Source: CAVOOW01 sp963697675 (GTDB lineage Bacteria; Actinomycetota; Actinomycetes; JACCUZ01). From it: DNA of 64,000 bases. Below the pieces are notes generated by a model that was given only the letters and a program-made list of their open reading frames with translations, made no database searches and was not told the origin of the DNA. The translations under genes were made by a program, and so were the position numbers. The DNA lies in assembly GCA_963697675.1 (NCBI GenBank), contig CAVOOW010000010.1, positions 124,001 to 188,000 on the forward strand, written 5' to 3'. Positions 32,321 through 41,179 of the stretch are shown here, in pieces (position 1 is the stretch's first letter; every line of letters starts with the position of its first letter).

Positions 32321-33613
32321 ATGACCCTGACGCAGATGCACTCCAGCTTGCCCCGACGGGTCGCGATGGTCAGCGTTCACACCTCGCCGCTCGACCAGCC
32401 GGGCACCGGCGACGCTGGCGGCATGAACGTCTATGTGGTCGAGCTGTCACGACGCCTCGCGGCGCTCGGGGTCGAGGTGGACGTCATCACTCGCGCCACG
32501 AGCTCCGACCTGCCGCCGACTGTCGAGCTGGCGCCGGGCGTCACCGTCCGGCACGTGACCGCCGGTCCATTCGAGGGCCTGGCCAAGGAAGACCTCCCCG
32601 CCCAGCTGTGCGCCTTCACCGCAGGGGTGATGCGCATCGAGGCCGTGCGGGAGCCGGGGTGGTATGACCTCGTGCACTCCCACTACTGGCTGTCCGGCCA
32701 GGTTGCCTGGCTGGCCGCCGAGCGGTGGGACGTGCCGCTCGTACACACGATGCACACGATGGCGAAGGTCAAGAACCTCACACTCGCCGAGGGTGACTCG
32801 CCGGAGCCGGTCGCCCGGGAGATCGGTGAGGCGCAGGTGGTCGCGGCAGCCGACCGTCTCGTCGCGAACACCGACGAGGAGGCGAAATCCCTTGTCGAGT
32901 TGTACGACGCCGATCCGGCTCGGGTCGTGACGGTGCCTCCCGGAGTCGATCTGGAGCTGTTCCGCCCTGGTTCCGCGGCAGCCGCCCGTCGGCGGCTGGG
33001 GCTGCCGTCCGACGCGGCGGTCCTGCTGTTCGTCGGGCGCATCCAGCCGCTCAAGGCACCCGACGTGCTGCTGCGCGCGGTCGCCAGGCTGCTCGAGACG
33101 CGGCCCGGGCTGGCCGACCGACTCGTCGTGGCCGTCGTCGGCGGTCTGTCGGGCAGCGGCCTCACCCATCCCGACTCATTGCGCGGCTTGACCGCGCAGC
33201 TGGGCCTGTCCGACCTCGTGCGGTTCACGGACCCGGTCCCGCAACCCCTGCTCGCCGATTGGTACCGAGCGGCCGACCTGACGGTGGTGCCGTCGTACAG
33301 CGAATCGTTCGGGTTGGTGGCCATCGAGTCGCAGGCCTGCGGAACGCCGGTCGTGGCCACCGCCGTCGGCGGGTTGCGCACGGCAGTCCGCGATGGTGTC
33401 TCGGGGGTTCTCGTCGAGAGCCACGCTCCCGATGACTACGCGCGCGTCATCGGTGACCTGCTGACCAACGACCTGCGCCGCGCCGAGCTGGGCCGCGGAG
33501 CGATCAACCACGCGGCCGGGTTCAGCTGGTCGGCGACAGCGTCCGACATGCTCGAGGTCTATGCGGAGGCGCGCAGTGACCGGGAACGCCGGCCACTTGC
33601 GGTGAACCGGTGA
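32321..33613 (+). CDS. mshA: D-inositol-3-phosphate glycosyltransferase MshA
   Basis: 430 residues, GT4 family. 'VAMVSVHTSPLDQPGTGDAG' then 'GMNVYVVELSRRLAALG' is the diagnostic MshA N-terminus; 'LVHSHYWLSGQVAWLAA' and 'VHTMHTMAKVKN' follow, and the GT-B donor site has 'FVGRIQPLKAPDVLLRAV' and 'PSYSESFGLVAIESQACGTP'. It joins UDP-GlcNAc to inositol-3-phosphate, the first step of mycothiol synthesis. ATG 32321 follows GGAGGCGAG. Its stop overlaps the ybjN start, as in Rv0486-Rv0487. Confidence 0.95.
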   Translation: MTLTQMHSSLPRRVAMVSVHTSPLDQPGTGDAGGMNVYVVELSRRLAALGVEVDVITRATSSDLPPTVELAPGVTVRHVTAGPFEGLAKEDLPAQLCAFTAGVMRIEAVREPGWYDLVHSHYWLSGQVAWLAAERWDVPLVHTMHTMAKVKNLTLAEGDSPEPVAREIGEAQVVAAADRLVANTDEEAKSLVELYDADPARVVTVPPGVDLELFRPGSAAAARRRLGLPSDAAVLLFVGRIQPLKAPDVLLRAVARLLETRPGLADRLVVAVVGGLSGSGLTHPDSLRGLTAQLGLSDLVRFTDPVPQPLLADWYRAADLTVVPSYSESFGLVAIESQACGTPVVATAVGGLRTAVRDGVSGVLVESHAPDDYARVIGDLLTNDLRRAELGRGAINHAAGFSWSATASDMLEVYAEARSDRERRPLAVNR

Positions 33614-34104
33614 CGTCGGTCGGCGACACGCTTCGCGACTCTCTGCTCGCGGCCGAGCTCGAGTTCGACGAGCCCCAGCCGGGCACCTTCGTCGTCGTGC
33701 TGCCGGGTGAGCACAAGCTCAAGACGACGTGCTCGCTCGTGGTGGGGGCGCACAGCTTGTCGGTGAACGCCTTCGTGGCCCGTCGACCGGACGAGAACTT
33801 CGAGGCCGTCTATCGGTGGCTGCTCGAACGCAACACCAAGATGTACGCGGTCGCGTTCGCCCTCGACCACCTCGGCGACATCTTCCTCACCGGCCGGGTG
33901 CCGCTCGCGTCCGTCACGTCCGACGAGGTGGACCGGCTCCTCGGCGCGGTGCTCGACTACAGCGACTCGGCGTTCAACACCATCCTCGAACTGGGCTTCG
34001 CGTCGTCCATCCGCAAGGAGTGGGCCTGGCGCCGGCTGCGCGGCGAGCCGACCTACAACCTCGAGGCCTTCCGCCATCTCGAGCCAGGCAAGACGTCCGA
34101 ATAG
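33610..34104 (+). CDS. YbjN-domain protein (Rv0487-like)
   Basis: 164 residues. GTG 33610 overlaps the mshA stop (GTGA). The fold is the YbjN / type-III chaperone-like alpha-beta sandwich: 'GTFVVVLPGEHKLKTTCSLV', 'FVARRPDENFEAVYRWLLER', 'DIFLTGRVPLASVTSDEVDR' and 'GFASSIRKEWAWRRLRGEP'. Members may act as folding helpers or regulators; no enzyme function is known. Its place after mshA is widely conserved in actinobacteria, hinting at a link to mycothiol or cell-envelope stress. Confidence 0.88.
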   Translation: MTSVGDTLRDSLLAAELEFDEPQPGTFVVVLPGEHKLKTTCSLVVGAHSLSVNAFVARRPDENFEAVYRWLLERNTKMYAVAFALDHLGDIFLTGRVPLASVTSDEVDRLLGAVLDYSDSAFNTILELGFASSIRKEWAWRRLRGEPTYNLEAFRHLEPGKTSE

Positions 34105-34211
34105 CGGCTAACTCACTGCACTTCGGTCATCACGGAACTGTCGTACGCCTCGCACTTTCCTTGCCTGATCAACCATCCACTTTGGCTGCGGTTCTCTAGG
34201 CAGGGCCTCAA

Positions 34212-34272
34212 TGTTAGCGTTATCAAAAATCTGCTCCAGGCCGTTGACGGAGCCTCTGAGGCCTAATACGTT
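34212..34272 (+). promoter_or_regulatory. Sigma-70-type promoter with LacI-like operator before the aldose epimerase
   Basis: TTGACG (34244-34249), 17-bp spacer, TACGTT (34267-34272). Upstream, TGTTAGCGTTATCA (34212-34225) is an imperfect palindrome matching 11 of 14 positions of the TGTTAGCGCTAACA sites bound by LacI-family pentose regulators. It likely controls the epimerase and perhaps the ABC importer. The 296-bp gap 34105-34400 contains no gene. Confidence 0.55.
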
Positions 34273-34400
34273 CAGGCCGAAACAAACGGTCCGTAGGACG
34301 AACTCTTGTCGACGGAGATCGTCTCGCAGCCGTCCTTATCCACCCGTACCAGACCCCGCGGTACACGCGGCGGTCGTACGCGCGTCGTTGGAGGACCGCC

Positions 34401-35624
34401 GTGGGCACAGCACACCTATTCCCCCCTGCCAGCCGGTTCAACGGAGGTCGACCCCGGCGAGTCGTTGCCGGGACCACCGCGGCGGTCATCGCCGTCGCGT
34501 TGGGTGTTACTCCCGCTGTTGCCAGCGGGCACGCCAAGCATCGCCACGGTCATGGGCCGTCGGTGACCTCCGAGCCCTGGGGGAGCACGACCGAGGGCAA
34601 CGTCGAGCGGTGGACTCTGAACAACGGCCACCGCATGACCGTCAAGATCCTGACCTATGGCGGGATCATCCAGTCGCTGTACGTCCCCGACCGGTCCGGG
34701 CACCTCGGCAACGTCGCACTCGGCTTCGACAACCTGCCCGACTACGTCGCCAAGAGCCCGTACTTCGGCTGCATCACCGGTCGATACGCAAACCGCATCG
34801 CGCTCGGGAAGTTCTCGATCGACGGCAACGACTATCAGCTCCCGATCAACAACGACCCGAACAGCCTGCACGGCGGCACCGTCGGCTTCGACAAGCACAT
34901 CTGGGCCACGACGCCGTTCAAGCACGGCTCGAGTGTCGGCCTGGTGATGAAGTTCACCAGCCCGGACGGTGACCAGGGCTACCCCGGCACCATGAACGCG
35001 CAGGTCACCTACACGTTGACCAAGAACGACACGCTCAAGATGAACTACCAGGCGACGACCGACAAGCCGACGATCGTCAACCTGACGAACCACAACTACT
35101 GGAACCTGGCCGGCGAGGGATCGGGCGACATCTACGGCCACAAGCTGTTCCTCAACTCGAAGGAGTACACGCCCGTCGACCCAACGCTCATCCCGACGGG
35201 AAGCCTCGACCCGGTAGCCGGCACGCCGATGGACTTCCGGCACGCCACGGCCATCGGTGACCGGATCCGAGATGGATTCCCCCAGCTCGTGATCGGGCGC
35301 GGCTACGACCACAACTGGGTCCTCGACCGTGGCAGCAACACCTCGTCGAACTTCGTGGCGGCCAAGGTCACGGAGCCCACCAGCGGACGTGTCCTCACGA
35401 TCCGCACCGACCAGCCCGGGATCCAGTTCTACTCGGGCAACTTCCTCGACAGCACGCTTGTGGGTACGAGCGGCCGGATGTACCGGCAGGGTGACGCGTT
35501 CGCACTCGAGACCCAGCACTTCCCGGACTCGCCGAACCACGCCAACTTCCCGAACACCGTGTTGCGGCCCGGGGAGCTCTACAACACGACAAGCAGCTAC
35601 CAGCTCAGCACCACCGGACACTGA
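34401..35624 (+). CDS. galM: Secreted aldose 1-epimerase (mutarotase)
   Basis: 407 residues. Positively charged start then a signal peptide ('VVAGTTAAVIAVALGVTPAV') and a His-rich linker ('GHAKHRHGHG'). The galactose-mutarotase domain has 'TYGGIIQSLYVPDRSG', 'YFGCITGRYANRIALGKFSI', 'NSLHGGTVGFDKHIW', with catalytic His residues in 'LTNHNYWNLAG', and the catalytic Glu near the end in 'FALETQHFPDSPNH'. It interconverts alpha and beta anomers of sugars outside the cell before uptake. GTG 34401 follows GGAGG. Confidence 0.92.
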   Translation: MGTAHLFPPASRFNGGRPRRVVAGTTAAVIAVALGVTPAVASGHAKHRHGHGPSVTSEPWGSTTEGNVERWTLNNGHRMTVKILTYGGIIQSLYVPDRSGHLGNVALGFDNLPDYVAKSPYFGCITGRYANRIALGKFSIDGNDYQLPINNDPNSLHGGTVGFDKHIWATTPFKHGSSVGLVMKFTSPDGDQGYPGTMNAQVTYTLTKNDTLKMNYQATTDKPTIVNLTNHNYWNLAGEGSGDIYGHKLFLNSKEYTPVDPTLIPTGSLDPVAGTPMDFRHATAIGDRIRDGFPQLVIGRGYDHNWVLDRGSNTSSNFVAAKVTEPTSGRVLTIRTDQPGIQFYSGNFLDSTLVGTSGRMYRQGDAFALETQHFPDSPNHANFPNTVLRPGELYNTTSSYQLSTTGH

Positions 35625-35626
35625 CC

Positions 35627-35666
35627 AGTTCCCGGGCCCCGACATGCGAGCCGGGGCCCGGGAGCT
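35627..35666. terminator. Stem-loop after the aldose epimerase gene
   Basis: AGTTCCCGGGCCCCG (35627-35641) pairs with CGGGGCCCGGGAGCT (35652-35666), a 15-bp stem with one G-T pair and a 10-nt loop, directly after the stop. Some read-through into the ABC genes, 60 bp on, is likely. Confidence 0.75.
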
Positions 35667-35725
35667 TCACCACCTAGGAGTGACCGCACCCGCGGAACAC
35701 TGACCGGCGACCGGAGAGAGCAGCG

Positions 35726-36880
35726 ATGACAAAAGTTCATCCCAAGGTCGAAGAAGCAGTTGAGACCCTTGGGCTCAACGCACTTACCCGCCGCCGGTTG
35801 CTTTCGGGCGCCGGCCTGACCAGTGCCTCACTCGCCGCTTCCGCCCTGCTCGCCGGGTGCTCGGGGAGCAGCGATGCGAACGCGAAGCAGGATTCGGGCT
35901 CCTCGAGCGCGGCTGGTGCCGGCGACTTCCCCAAGACCCCCAAGTGGAAGTTCGTCTTCGTCTGTCACGTCACGACGAACCCGTTCTTCACCCCTACGCA
36001 GTACGGAGCCGCGGACGCCTGTGCGCTGCTCGGCACCTCCTTCCAGTGGACCGGGTCGAAGGACGCGATCGTTGCCGAGATGGTCAACGCCACGAACACG
36101 GCGGTGACCGGCAAGGCGGACGGCATCGCGCTCGCCGTCGTGGACAAGTCGGCCTTCAAAGATCCGGTCGACAAAGCCCTGGACGCAGGCATTCCCGTCG
36201 TGTCCTACAACGCCGACGGCTCCCGCACTGACCCCGGCACCAACCGCTTGGCCTACATCGGTCAGGGACTCTACGAGTCGGGGTTCGCACTGGGTCAGCG
36301 AGCGCTGGACCAGATCGACTCGGGCGACGTCGCCGGTTTCATCGCGACACCGGGTCAGCTCAACATCCAGCCACGGATCGACGGCGCCAAGGCCGCGATC
36401 CAGCAGTCCGGCAAGAACATCAAGTTCACGTCGGTGGCCACCAACGCCGACATCACCAAGGGCCTGTCCATCATCGACGCCTATGTGCAGGGCCACCAGG
36501 ACGTGGCCGGGCTGTTGGCGGTCGACGCCGGATCCACTCAGGCCGTGGGTTCGGTGGTGAAGAAGTACAACATGCGCAGCAAGTCGCTGAAGGTCGCAGG
36601 TGGCTTCGACCTGATCCCCGAGACACTCAACTCGGTCAAGGCCGGCGACCTCGACTACACGATCGACCAGCAGCCCTATCTCCAGGGCTTCCTGCCCGTG
36701 CTGGCCCTGTACTTCTACAAGATCAGTGGCGGGCTGCTGTTCCCCCCCACGACGAACACCGGCCTGCTGTTCGTGACAAAGGACAACGTCGATCCGTACC
36801 TGCAGACCAAGACGAGGTACGAGGGTTCTGACACTGCCCAGAAGGTGGTCCCGCGGTCAGGGGCGATCGCGCACGCGTAA
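35726..36880 (+). CDS. Sugar ABC transporter substrate-binding lipoprotein (Peripla_BP_4)
   Basis: 384 residues. The N-terminus has a twin-arginine motif and lipobox: 'LTRRRLLSGAGLTSASLAAS' then 'ALLAGC'. The mature protein is a type-I periplasmic binding fold of the ribose/xylose group: 'FVFVCHVTTNPFFTPTQYGA', 'IPVVSYNADGSRTDPGTNRL', 'GLLAVDAGSTQAVGSV' and 'YTIDQQPYLQGFLPVLALYF'. It captures a monosaccharide, probably a pentose or inositol-like sugar, at the outer face of the membrane. The Tat-type signal suggests export in folded form. Confidence 0.9.
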   Translation: MTKVHPKVEEAVETLGLNALTRRRLLSGAGLTSASLAASALLAGCSGSSDANAKQDSGSSSAAGAGDFPKTPKWKFVFVCHVTTNPFFTPTQYGAADACALLGTSFQWTGSKDAIVAEMVNATNTAVTGKADGIALAVVDKSAFKDPVDKALDAGIPVVSYNADGSRTDPGTNRLAYIGQGLYESGFALGQRALDQIDSGDVAGFIATPGQLNIQPRIDGAKAAIQQSGKNIKFTSVATNADITKGLSIIDAYVQGHQDVAGLLAVDAGSTQAVGSVVKKYNMRSKSLKVAGGFDLIPETLNSVKAGDLDYTIDQQPYLQGFLPVLALYFYKISGGLLFPPTTNTGLLFVTKDNVDPYLQTKTRYEGSDTAQKVVPRSGAIAHA

Positions 36881-36889
36881 CGACTATGG

Positions 36890-36932
36890 GACGAGGATCG
36901 GGCAGGCCGGTGGCCTGCCCGATCCCGTCGTC
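36890..36932. terminator. Long stem-loop after the binding-protein gene
   Basis: GACGAGGATCGGGCAGGCC (36890-36908) pairs with GGCCTGCCCGATCCCGTCGTC (36912-36932) with a small internal mismatch. It lies 10 bp after the stop and before the permease gene, probably raising binding-protein levels relative to the permease. Confidence 0.75.
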
Positions 36933-36995
36933 AGGGTGTGCAATCGGGCATAGTGTCGCGACCATCGTGGCCGCCGAGCGAGAAGGGTGGGCGCC

Positions 36996-38042
36996 GTGAG
37001 CGACGTCGGTGTGGAGCAACCGGTGCGCCAGGAAGCACCACCACCGCACAAGGCTCAACGCTCCCTGCGGTGGTTGAACACCGTTCGCGACGCCTTCCTC
37101 CAGCGCCGCGAGGCCAGCGTCCTGCTCGTGGCGCTCGGGCTTCTCGTCTACTTCCGCGCGTCCTCGGACGTCTTTCTGACCCACGACAACCTGGTCAACA
37201 TCGCGCAGGCCGCGGCGCCGGGCGCCATCGTCGCGGTGGGCATCGTGCTACTGCTGGTCAGCGGGGAGATCGACCTGTCGGTCGGCATGGTGTTCGCGCT
37301 CGCGCCGTTCCTCATGCACTACGCCGTCGACTTCTACGGCGTCCCGGTCATCCCGGCGATCCTGCTCTCGTTGGCGTGTGCCGCGGTCATCGGGCTCATC
37401 AACGGCCTGATAACCGTCAAGCTGAGAGTGCCGTCGTTCGTCGCCACCCTCGGCACGTTCTACGTGCTCCAGGGCATCGTGTTGACGACCTCGCACGCCT
37501 ACCCGGCCGAGATCCCCGCGGCGGCGGAGGGCCACATCCGGACCTGGCTCGGTTCCGGCGACTGGTCGGAGCTCATCTGGTGCCTGGTGATTGTCGGGTA
37601 CTTCCACATCGTGCTGACCAGGATGCGCTGGGGACTGCACACGGTGTCGGTCGGCGGGAACCTGCTCGGTGCCACGGAGGCGGGCATCAAGGTCGCCAGG
37701 ATCAAGATCGGCAACTTCATGATCACCAGCGTGCTCGGTGCATTCGCCGGGATCATGGAGGCGTTCCGGGTCCACACCATCGATCCAAACCTCGGTGGCG
37801 GCACCGGGGTGACCTTCACCGCGATCTCGGCAGCGGTCATCGGCGGAACCGCACTCGCGGGCGGGTCGGGCACGGTGATCGGGGCAATGCTCGGCGCGTT
37901 CGTGCTGGCCGAGCTGCAGAACGGCTTCAACCTCATCGGCATCAGCGCCAACCCGTTCTTCCTCATCCTCGGCACCGCGATCCTCATCTCGATGATCGCG
38001 AACCAATATCTGGCACGTCTGCGCCGAGCAGGGAGAACGTGA
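36996..38042 (+). CDS. Sugar ABC transporter permease (RbsC/XylH type)
   Basis: 348 residues with about ten membrane segments, family BPD_transp_2. 'AAAPGAIVAVGIVLLLVSGE' followed by 'IDLSVGMVFALAP' is the ribose-permease signature, and 'ISAAVIGGTALAGGSGTVIG' is the second conserved loop. GTG 36996 preferred (AGAAGGG at 36981-36987, 8-nt spacing) over GTG 36987. Its stop overlaps the ATPase ATG by 1 bp. Confidence 0.9.
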   Translation: MSDVGVEQPVRQEAPPPHKAQRSLRWLNTVRDAFLQRREASVLLVALGLLVYFRASSDVFLTHDNLVNIAQAAAPGAIVAVGIVLLLVSGEIDLSVGMVFALAPFLMHYAVDFYGVPVIPAILLSLACAAVIGLINGLITVKLRVPSFVATLGTFYVLQGIVLTTSHAYPAEIPAAAEGHIRTWLGSGDWSELIWCLVIVGYFHIVLTRMRWGLHTVSVGGNLLGATEAGIKVARIKIGNFMITSVLGAFAGIMEAFRVHTIDPNLGGGTGVTFTAISAAVIGGTALAGGSGTVIGAMLGAFVLAELQNGFNLIGISANPFFLILGTAILISMIANQYLARLRRAGRT

Positions 38043-38851
38043 TGACCGCCGCGCCCGCAGACACCGCCGACACCCCCGCCCCCGCGGGCCGTCCGACGGA
38101 AGCTCTGCGAGTCGAAGGCATCGCCAAGAAGTTCGGCGCCGTGACCGCACTGCGCAACGTCAACATGCATCTCGCCCAGGGCGAGGTTCTCGGCCTGATC
38201 GGTGACAACGGCGCCGGCAAGTCCACCCTGATCAAAATCATCTGCGGTTTCCACCAGCCCGACGCCGGACGGATCCTGGTGAACGGCGAGGAGGTCGTGC
38301 TCCGCAGTGTCGATCACGCCCGGGCAACCGGCATCGACACCGTCTACCAGGACCTTGCCCTGGTCAACGAGCTGAGCGTCTATCACAACATGTTCCTGAA
38401 CAGGGAACGGGTGCGTTGGCCACTGCTGAACAACCGCGAGATGCGGCGGCTGGCGAACCAGCACCTCGCGTCGATGGGCATCACGAACATCCCCGATGTG
38501 GGCGTCGAGGTGGCCAAGCTCTCCGGCGGGCAGCGCCAGGCGATCGCTGTCGCGCGAGCCGTCTACTCGGACTCGAAGATCCTGCTGCTCGACGAGCCGC
38601 TCGCCGCGATGGGTGCCAAGGAAGGCGCCCTCATCCTCGACCTGATCCACGACCTGCGTGACCGCGGCGACGTTTCGGTCATCATCATCGCCCACAACTA
38701 CGCCCAGGTCTTCGAGGTCTGCGACCGGGTGAACATCCTGCAGCAGGGCGAGATCACGGTGGACAAGCCGACCAGCGAGATCAGCGCTGCCGAGCTCACG
38801 GACCTGATGGTCTCCGAATACCGCGCCGCACGCGCCCGCCGCAGTTCCTGA
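38042..38851 (+). CDS. Sugar ABC transporter ATP-binding protein (single domain)
   Basis: 269 residues with one ATPase domain, unlike the double-domain RbsA/XylG of enterobacteria. Walker A 'GDNGAGKST' near residue 59, signature 'LSGGQRQAIAVARAV' and Walker B 'ILLLDEPLAAMG', in which the usual T after DEP is L. 'VIIIAHNYAQVFEVCDR' holds the switch His. It forms a homodimer to power the permease encoded just upstream. The two genes are translationally coupled. Confidence 0.9.
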   Translation: MTAAPADTADTPAPAGRPTEALRVEGIAKKFGAVTALRNVNMHLAQGEVLGLIGDNGAGKSTLIKIICGFHQPDAGRILVNGEEVVLRSVDHARATGIDTVYQDLALVNELSVYHNMFLNRERVRWPLLNNREMRRLANQHLASMGITNIPDVGVEVAKLSGGQRQAIAVARAVYSDSKILLLDEPLAAMGAKEGALILDLIHDLRDRGDVSVIIIAHNYAQVFEVCDRVNILQQGEITVDKPTSEISAAELTDLMVSEYRAARARRSS

Positions 38852-38940
38852 CCATGCGCGAGTGGTGGGTCGCGCAGGTCGGAACGCGCGCGTCCGGGCT
38901 GCCTAAGCCGACCATTTCGCGGTGGGTCAGCCCCGGTGGG

Positions 38941-39366
38941 TCAGCCAAGCGCTTCTTGGAAGGTCTTCGTGTTGAGATCCTTGAGCACCGCGTCGCGCAC
39001 CTCTGGGCAGGACTTCTTCGTGACCTCGTCCATCTCCATGGAGTCGCGCAGCTGCTTGTCCGGGTGCTCCGAGACCCAGCCGGCCAGACCCATGGCCATC
39101 TGCGCCGAGGCGCCGATCGGGCCGACCTCCTTGAGCTTGGGCTCCAGCTTCTCGAGATAGGCGCACAGGTCCTTGCCGTCCGGCGCTTCATCCGCGGCAG
39201 GCGGGTCAGCAACGTCGGTGGCGGCTTCTGACGGGCTGGCCGACGAGCCACCGCTGGTCTTCGCCCCCACGGTCTCCGTCTTGTCCCCTCCGCGTGGGGC
39301 TGTTGATACTTCGCGGAAGGGGGCTGCGATAGGACTCGATCGCATTTCTGGCAGGCTGACAGCCAT
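38941..39366 (-). CDS. Hypothetical small protein, charged helical domain
   Basis: 141 residues if begun at ATG 39366. Residues 1-60 are low-complexity Ser/Ala/Thr/Pro; residues 60-141 form a compact acidic helical domain with two cysteines ('GKDLCAYLEKLEPKLKEVGP', 'VTKKSCPEVRDAVLKDLNTK'). The paired Cys suggest export, but no signal peptide is visible. Its possible first ATG overlaps the ATG of gpm on the other strand (shared CATG), so the true start may be lower, e.g. the ATG at 39342. No family recognised. Confidence 0.5.
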   Translation of the reverse strand: MAVSLPEMRSSPIAAPFREVSTAPRGGDKTETVGAKTSGGSSASPSEAATDVADPPAADEAPDGKDLCAYLEKLEPKLKEVGPIGASAQMAMGLAGWVSEHPDKQLRDSMEMDEVTKKSCPEVRDAVLKDLNTKTFQEALG

Positions 39367-40138
39367 GAGTACTGCTGCCAGATCGGACGGCTCCGCCTAC
39401 ACACTCGTCCTGCTGCGACACGGGCAGAGCGACTGGAACGAGAAGAACCTCTTCACCGGCTGGGTCGACGTCGGCCTCACCGCTCAGGGAGAGGCCGAGG
39501 CCGTCCGTGGCGGCGAGCTGCTCGGCGAGCGAGGCGTCCTGCCAGACGTCGTGCACACGTCAGTGCTGCGCCGCGCCATCCGCACCGCTGAGATCTCGCT
39601 CGACGTCGCCGACCGGCTGTGGCTGCCGGTGCGCAGGTCATGGCGGCTCAACGAGCGTCACTACGGGGCGCTGCAGGGCAAGGACAAGAAGCAGACCCTC
39701 GCCGAGTTCGGCGAGGAGCAGTTCATGCTCTGGCGCCGGTCCTACGACACTCCGCCGCCACCGTTGGCGGACGACGATCAGTTCTCGCAGATCGGCGATG
39801 CGCGCTACGCGAACCTGCCCGATGAAGTGCTGCCGCGTACCGAGTGCCTCGCCGACGTCGTCGTACGCATGCTGCCCTATTGGTACGACGACATCGTGCC
39901 GGACCTGCGCACGGGTGCCACGGTGCTCGTGGCCGCGCACGGCAACTCGTTGCGCGCCCTGGTCAAGCACCTCGACGGCATCTCCGACGACGCGATCGCG
40001 GGCCTGAACATCCCGACGGGCATCCCGCTGCTCTACCGCCTCGACGCGCAGTTCCGCCCGCTGACCACGGGTGGCGAATACCTCGACCCCGATGCCGCGG
40101 CAGCCTCGATCGAGGCCGTCAAGAACCAGGGCCGCTGA
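39365..40138 (+). CDS. gpmA: 2,3-bisphosphoglycerate-dependent phosphoglycerate mutase
   Basis: 257 residues. 'LVLLRHGQSDWNEKNLFTGW' contains the phosphohistidine RHG motif; 'SVLRRAIRTAEISL', 'RSWRLNERHYGALQGKDK' and 'VLVAAHGNSLRALVKHLDGI' with the second His complete the active site. It interconverts 3- and 2-phosphoglycerate in glycolysis. The order mshA, ybjN, gpm, phoU, senX3, regX3 follows M. tuberculosis, except that the epimerase/ABC genes and an IS110 remnant are inserted here. Confidence 0.95.
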   Translation: MSTAARSDGSAYTLVLLRHGQSDWNEKNLFTGWVDVGLTAQGEAEAVRGGELLGERGVLPDVVHTSVLRRAIRTAEISLDVADRLWLPVRRSWRLNERHYGALQGKDKKQTLAEFGEEQFMLWRRSYDTPPPPLADDDQFSQIGDARYANLPDEVLPRTECLADVVVRMLPYWYDDIVPDLRTGATVLVAAHGNSLRALVKHLDGISDDAIAGLNIPTGIPLLYRLDAQFRPLTTGGEYLDPDAAAASIEAVKNQGR

Positions 40139-40152
40139 CTGCCGTTTGGTGA

Positions 40153-40166
40153 AGGATTGGATAGGT
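40153..40166. repeat. Left arm of a split GGATTGGATAGG hairpin repeat (H2)
   Basis: AGGATTGGATAGGT matches the left arm of H1 at 11319. Its complementary partner lies 1 kb away at 41202-41214, on the far side of the IS110 remnant. It is 14 bp after the gpm stop. Confidence 0.7.
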
Positions 40167-41179
40167 AACGGAAGGCGGCCTCGCTGCGGACCCGACCTCG
40201 ATGCGACCAGCTCACGAGCAACTGGCGGCGACAACGGGCCCGACCCCGGGCTCGGCGAGTAAGGCGGGTCCGGCCGGGTGCTGTCTGAGCAGTGTCATCA
40301 GTTCGGGATCGAGCTCGTTGACCTGGGTTGAGAGGAACCGGACGCGCCCGGCGATCGACTGCAGTGTGAGCACGGCCATCTTGTGCTCGACGGCAGCGTC
40401 GACCGGGCATCGCATCTCTTCGATGCGGTCCAGTTGCTTGGCCAGTGAGCAACCTCGCAGGTCCGCCCGCAGGTGCTCAGGTGCCACCACGATCAGACCC
40501 TTCAGCTCGTTGATGGCTTTCGTGCGACTGACCAGAACTGCTTGCCGGGTGGTGACAATCATCCGCAGCGCCTCTCGCAGACCGTGTGCGCGCACGTTGG
40601 TCTGGTGCTCCCTTGCGAGGGCTTCACGAGCGGCGCGGACAGCGTCGATCTGGTCGTTCTTGGCCCCGCGATGCCGCTTGACCCCGCCGATCTCGACGAC
40701 CTCCTCCCCGGCCTCGGCGAGGAACACAGCGAGGCCGGCGGCGAAGCTTCCAGTGCCTTCCAGCGCCCAGACGCGTGGCCCAGGAGCATGGCTATCGGCC
40801 CAGGCGAGCATCCGTGCATAGCCGGCGCCGTCAGCGCGGTCGGCCAGATGAGCGCGCAACGCCCCAGTCGCCGTCTCGACGACTGCCAAGTCGACGCTGT
40901 CACGATCGGGGTCGCCCCCGATGACGAATTCGTAGTGCTCTGCCAGCATGGACATGAGCGGTTGTCCTCCCACTAGAACGACAATCGTGGTCGGCACCGA
41001 TCTGGGATGAGGTCACTGGTCGCGGCAGCACTGTGAGAGGTCACGCCGGCAGGCGGACAAGCTCCTGATCAAGCCAAGACGAGTGGTTCAGGTCGGTGCC
41101 GGCAACTCGAGGGGACGGGTCCAACGCAAGGCACGCGCGACGGCGGCCATATTCTGAGAGTCACCTTTTGTTCGCCCCA
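40167..41179 (-). mobile_element. IS110-family element, degraded, inserted in a hairpin repeat
   Basis: The segment lies between the two arms of repeat H2, as if the element had landed in the hairpin loop. It holds a 3'-truncated IS110 transposase gene and about 180-220 bp of noncoding DNA upstream of it (40998-41179), the place where IS110 elements carry the bridge RNA. GTCGGCACCGA (40990-41000) can pair with TCGGTGCCGGC (41093-41103). No terminal inverted repeats, as usual for IS110. Exact ends cannot be fixed without a full-length relative. Confidence 0.65.
40212..40955 (-). pseudogene. IS110-family transposase, C-terminal domain missing
   Basis: ATG 40955 behind GGGAGGA. The RuvC-like DEDD N-terminal domain is intact: 'FVIGGDPDRDSVDLAVVETA', 'VWALEGTGSFAAGLAVFLAE' and 'GAKNDQIDAVRAAREAL'. 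The frame ends at 'LLAEPGVGPVVAASCS', just where the Transposase_20 domain with its catalytic Ser should begin ('PGxGPxxA...'). Length is 247 residues against about 330-400 for active members. Therefore probably inactive, but capable of expressing a DNA-binding fragment. Confidence 0.85.
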
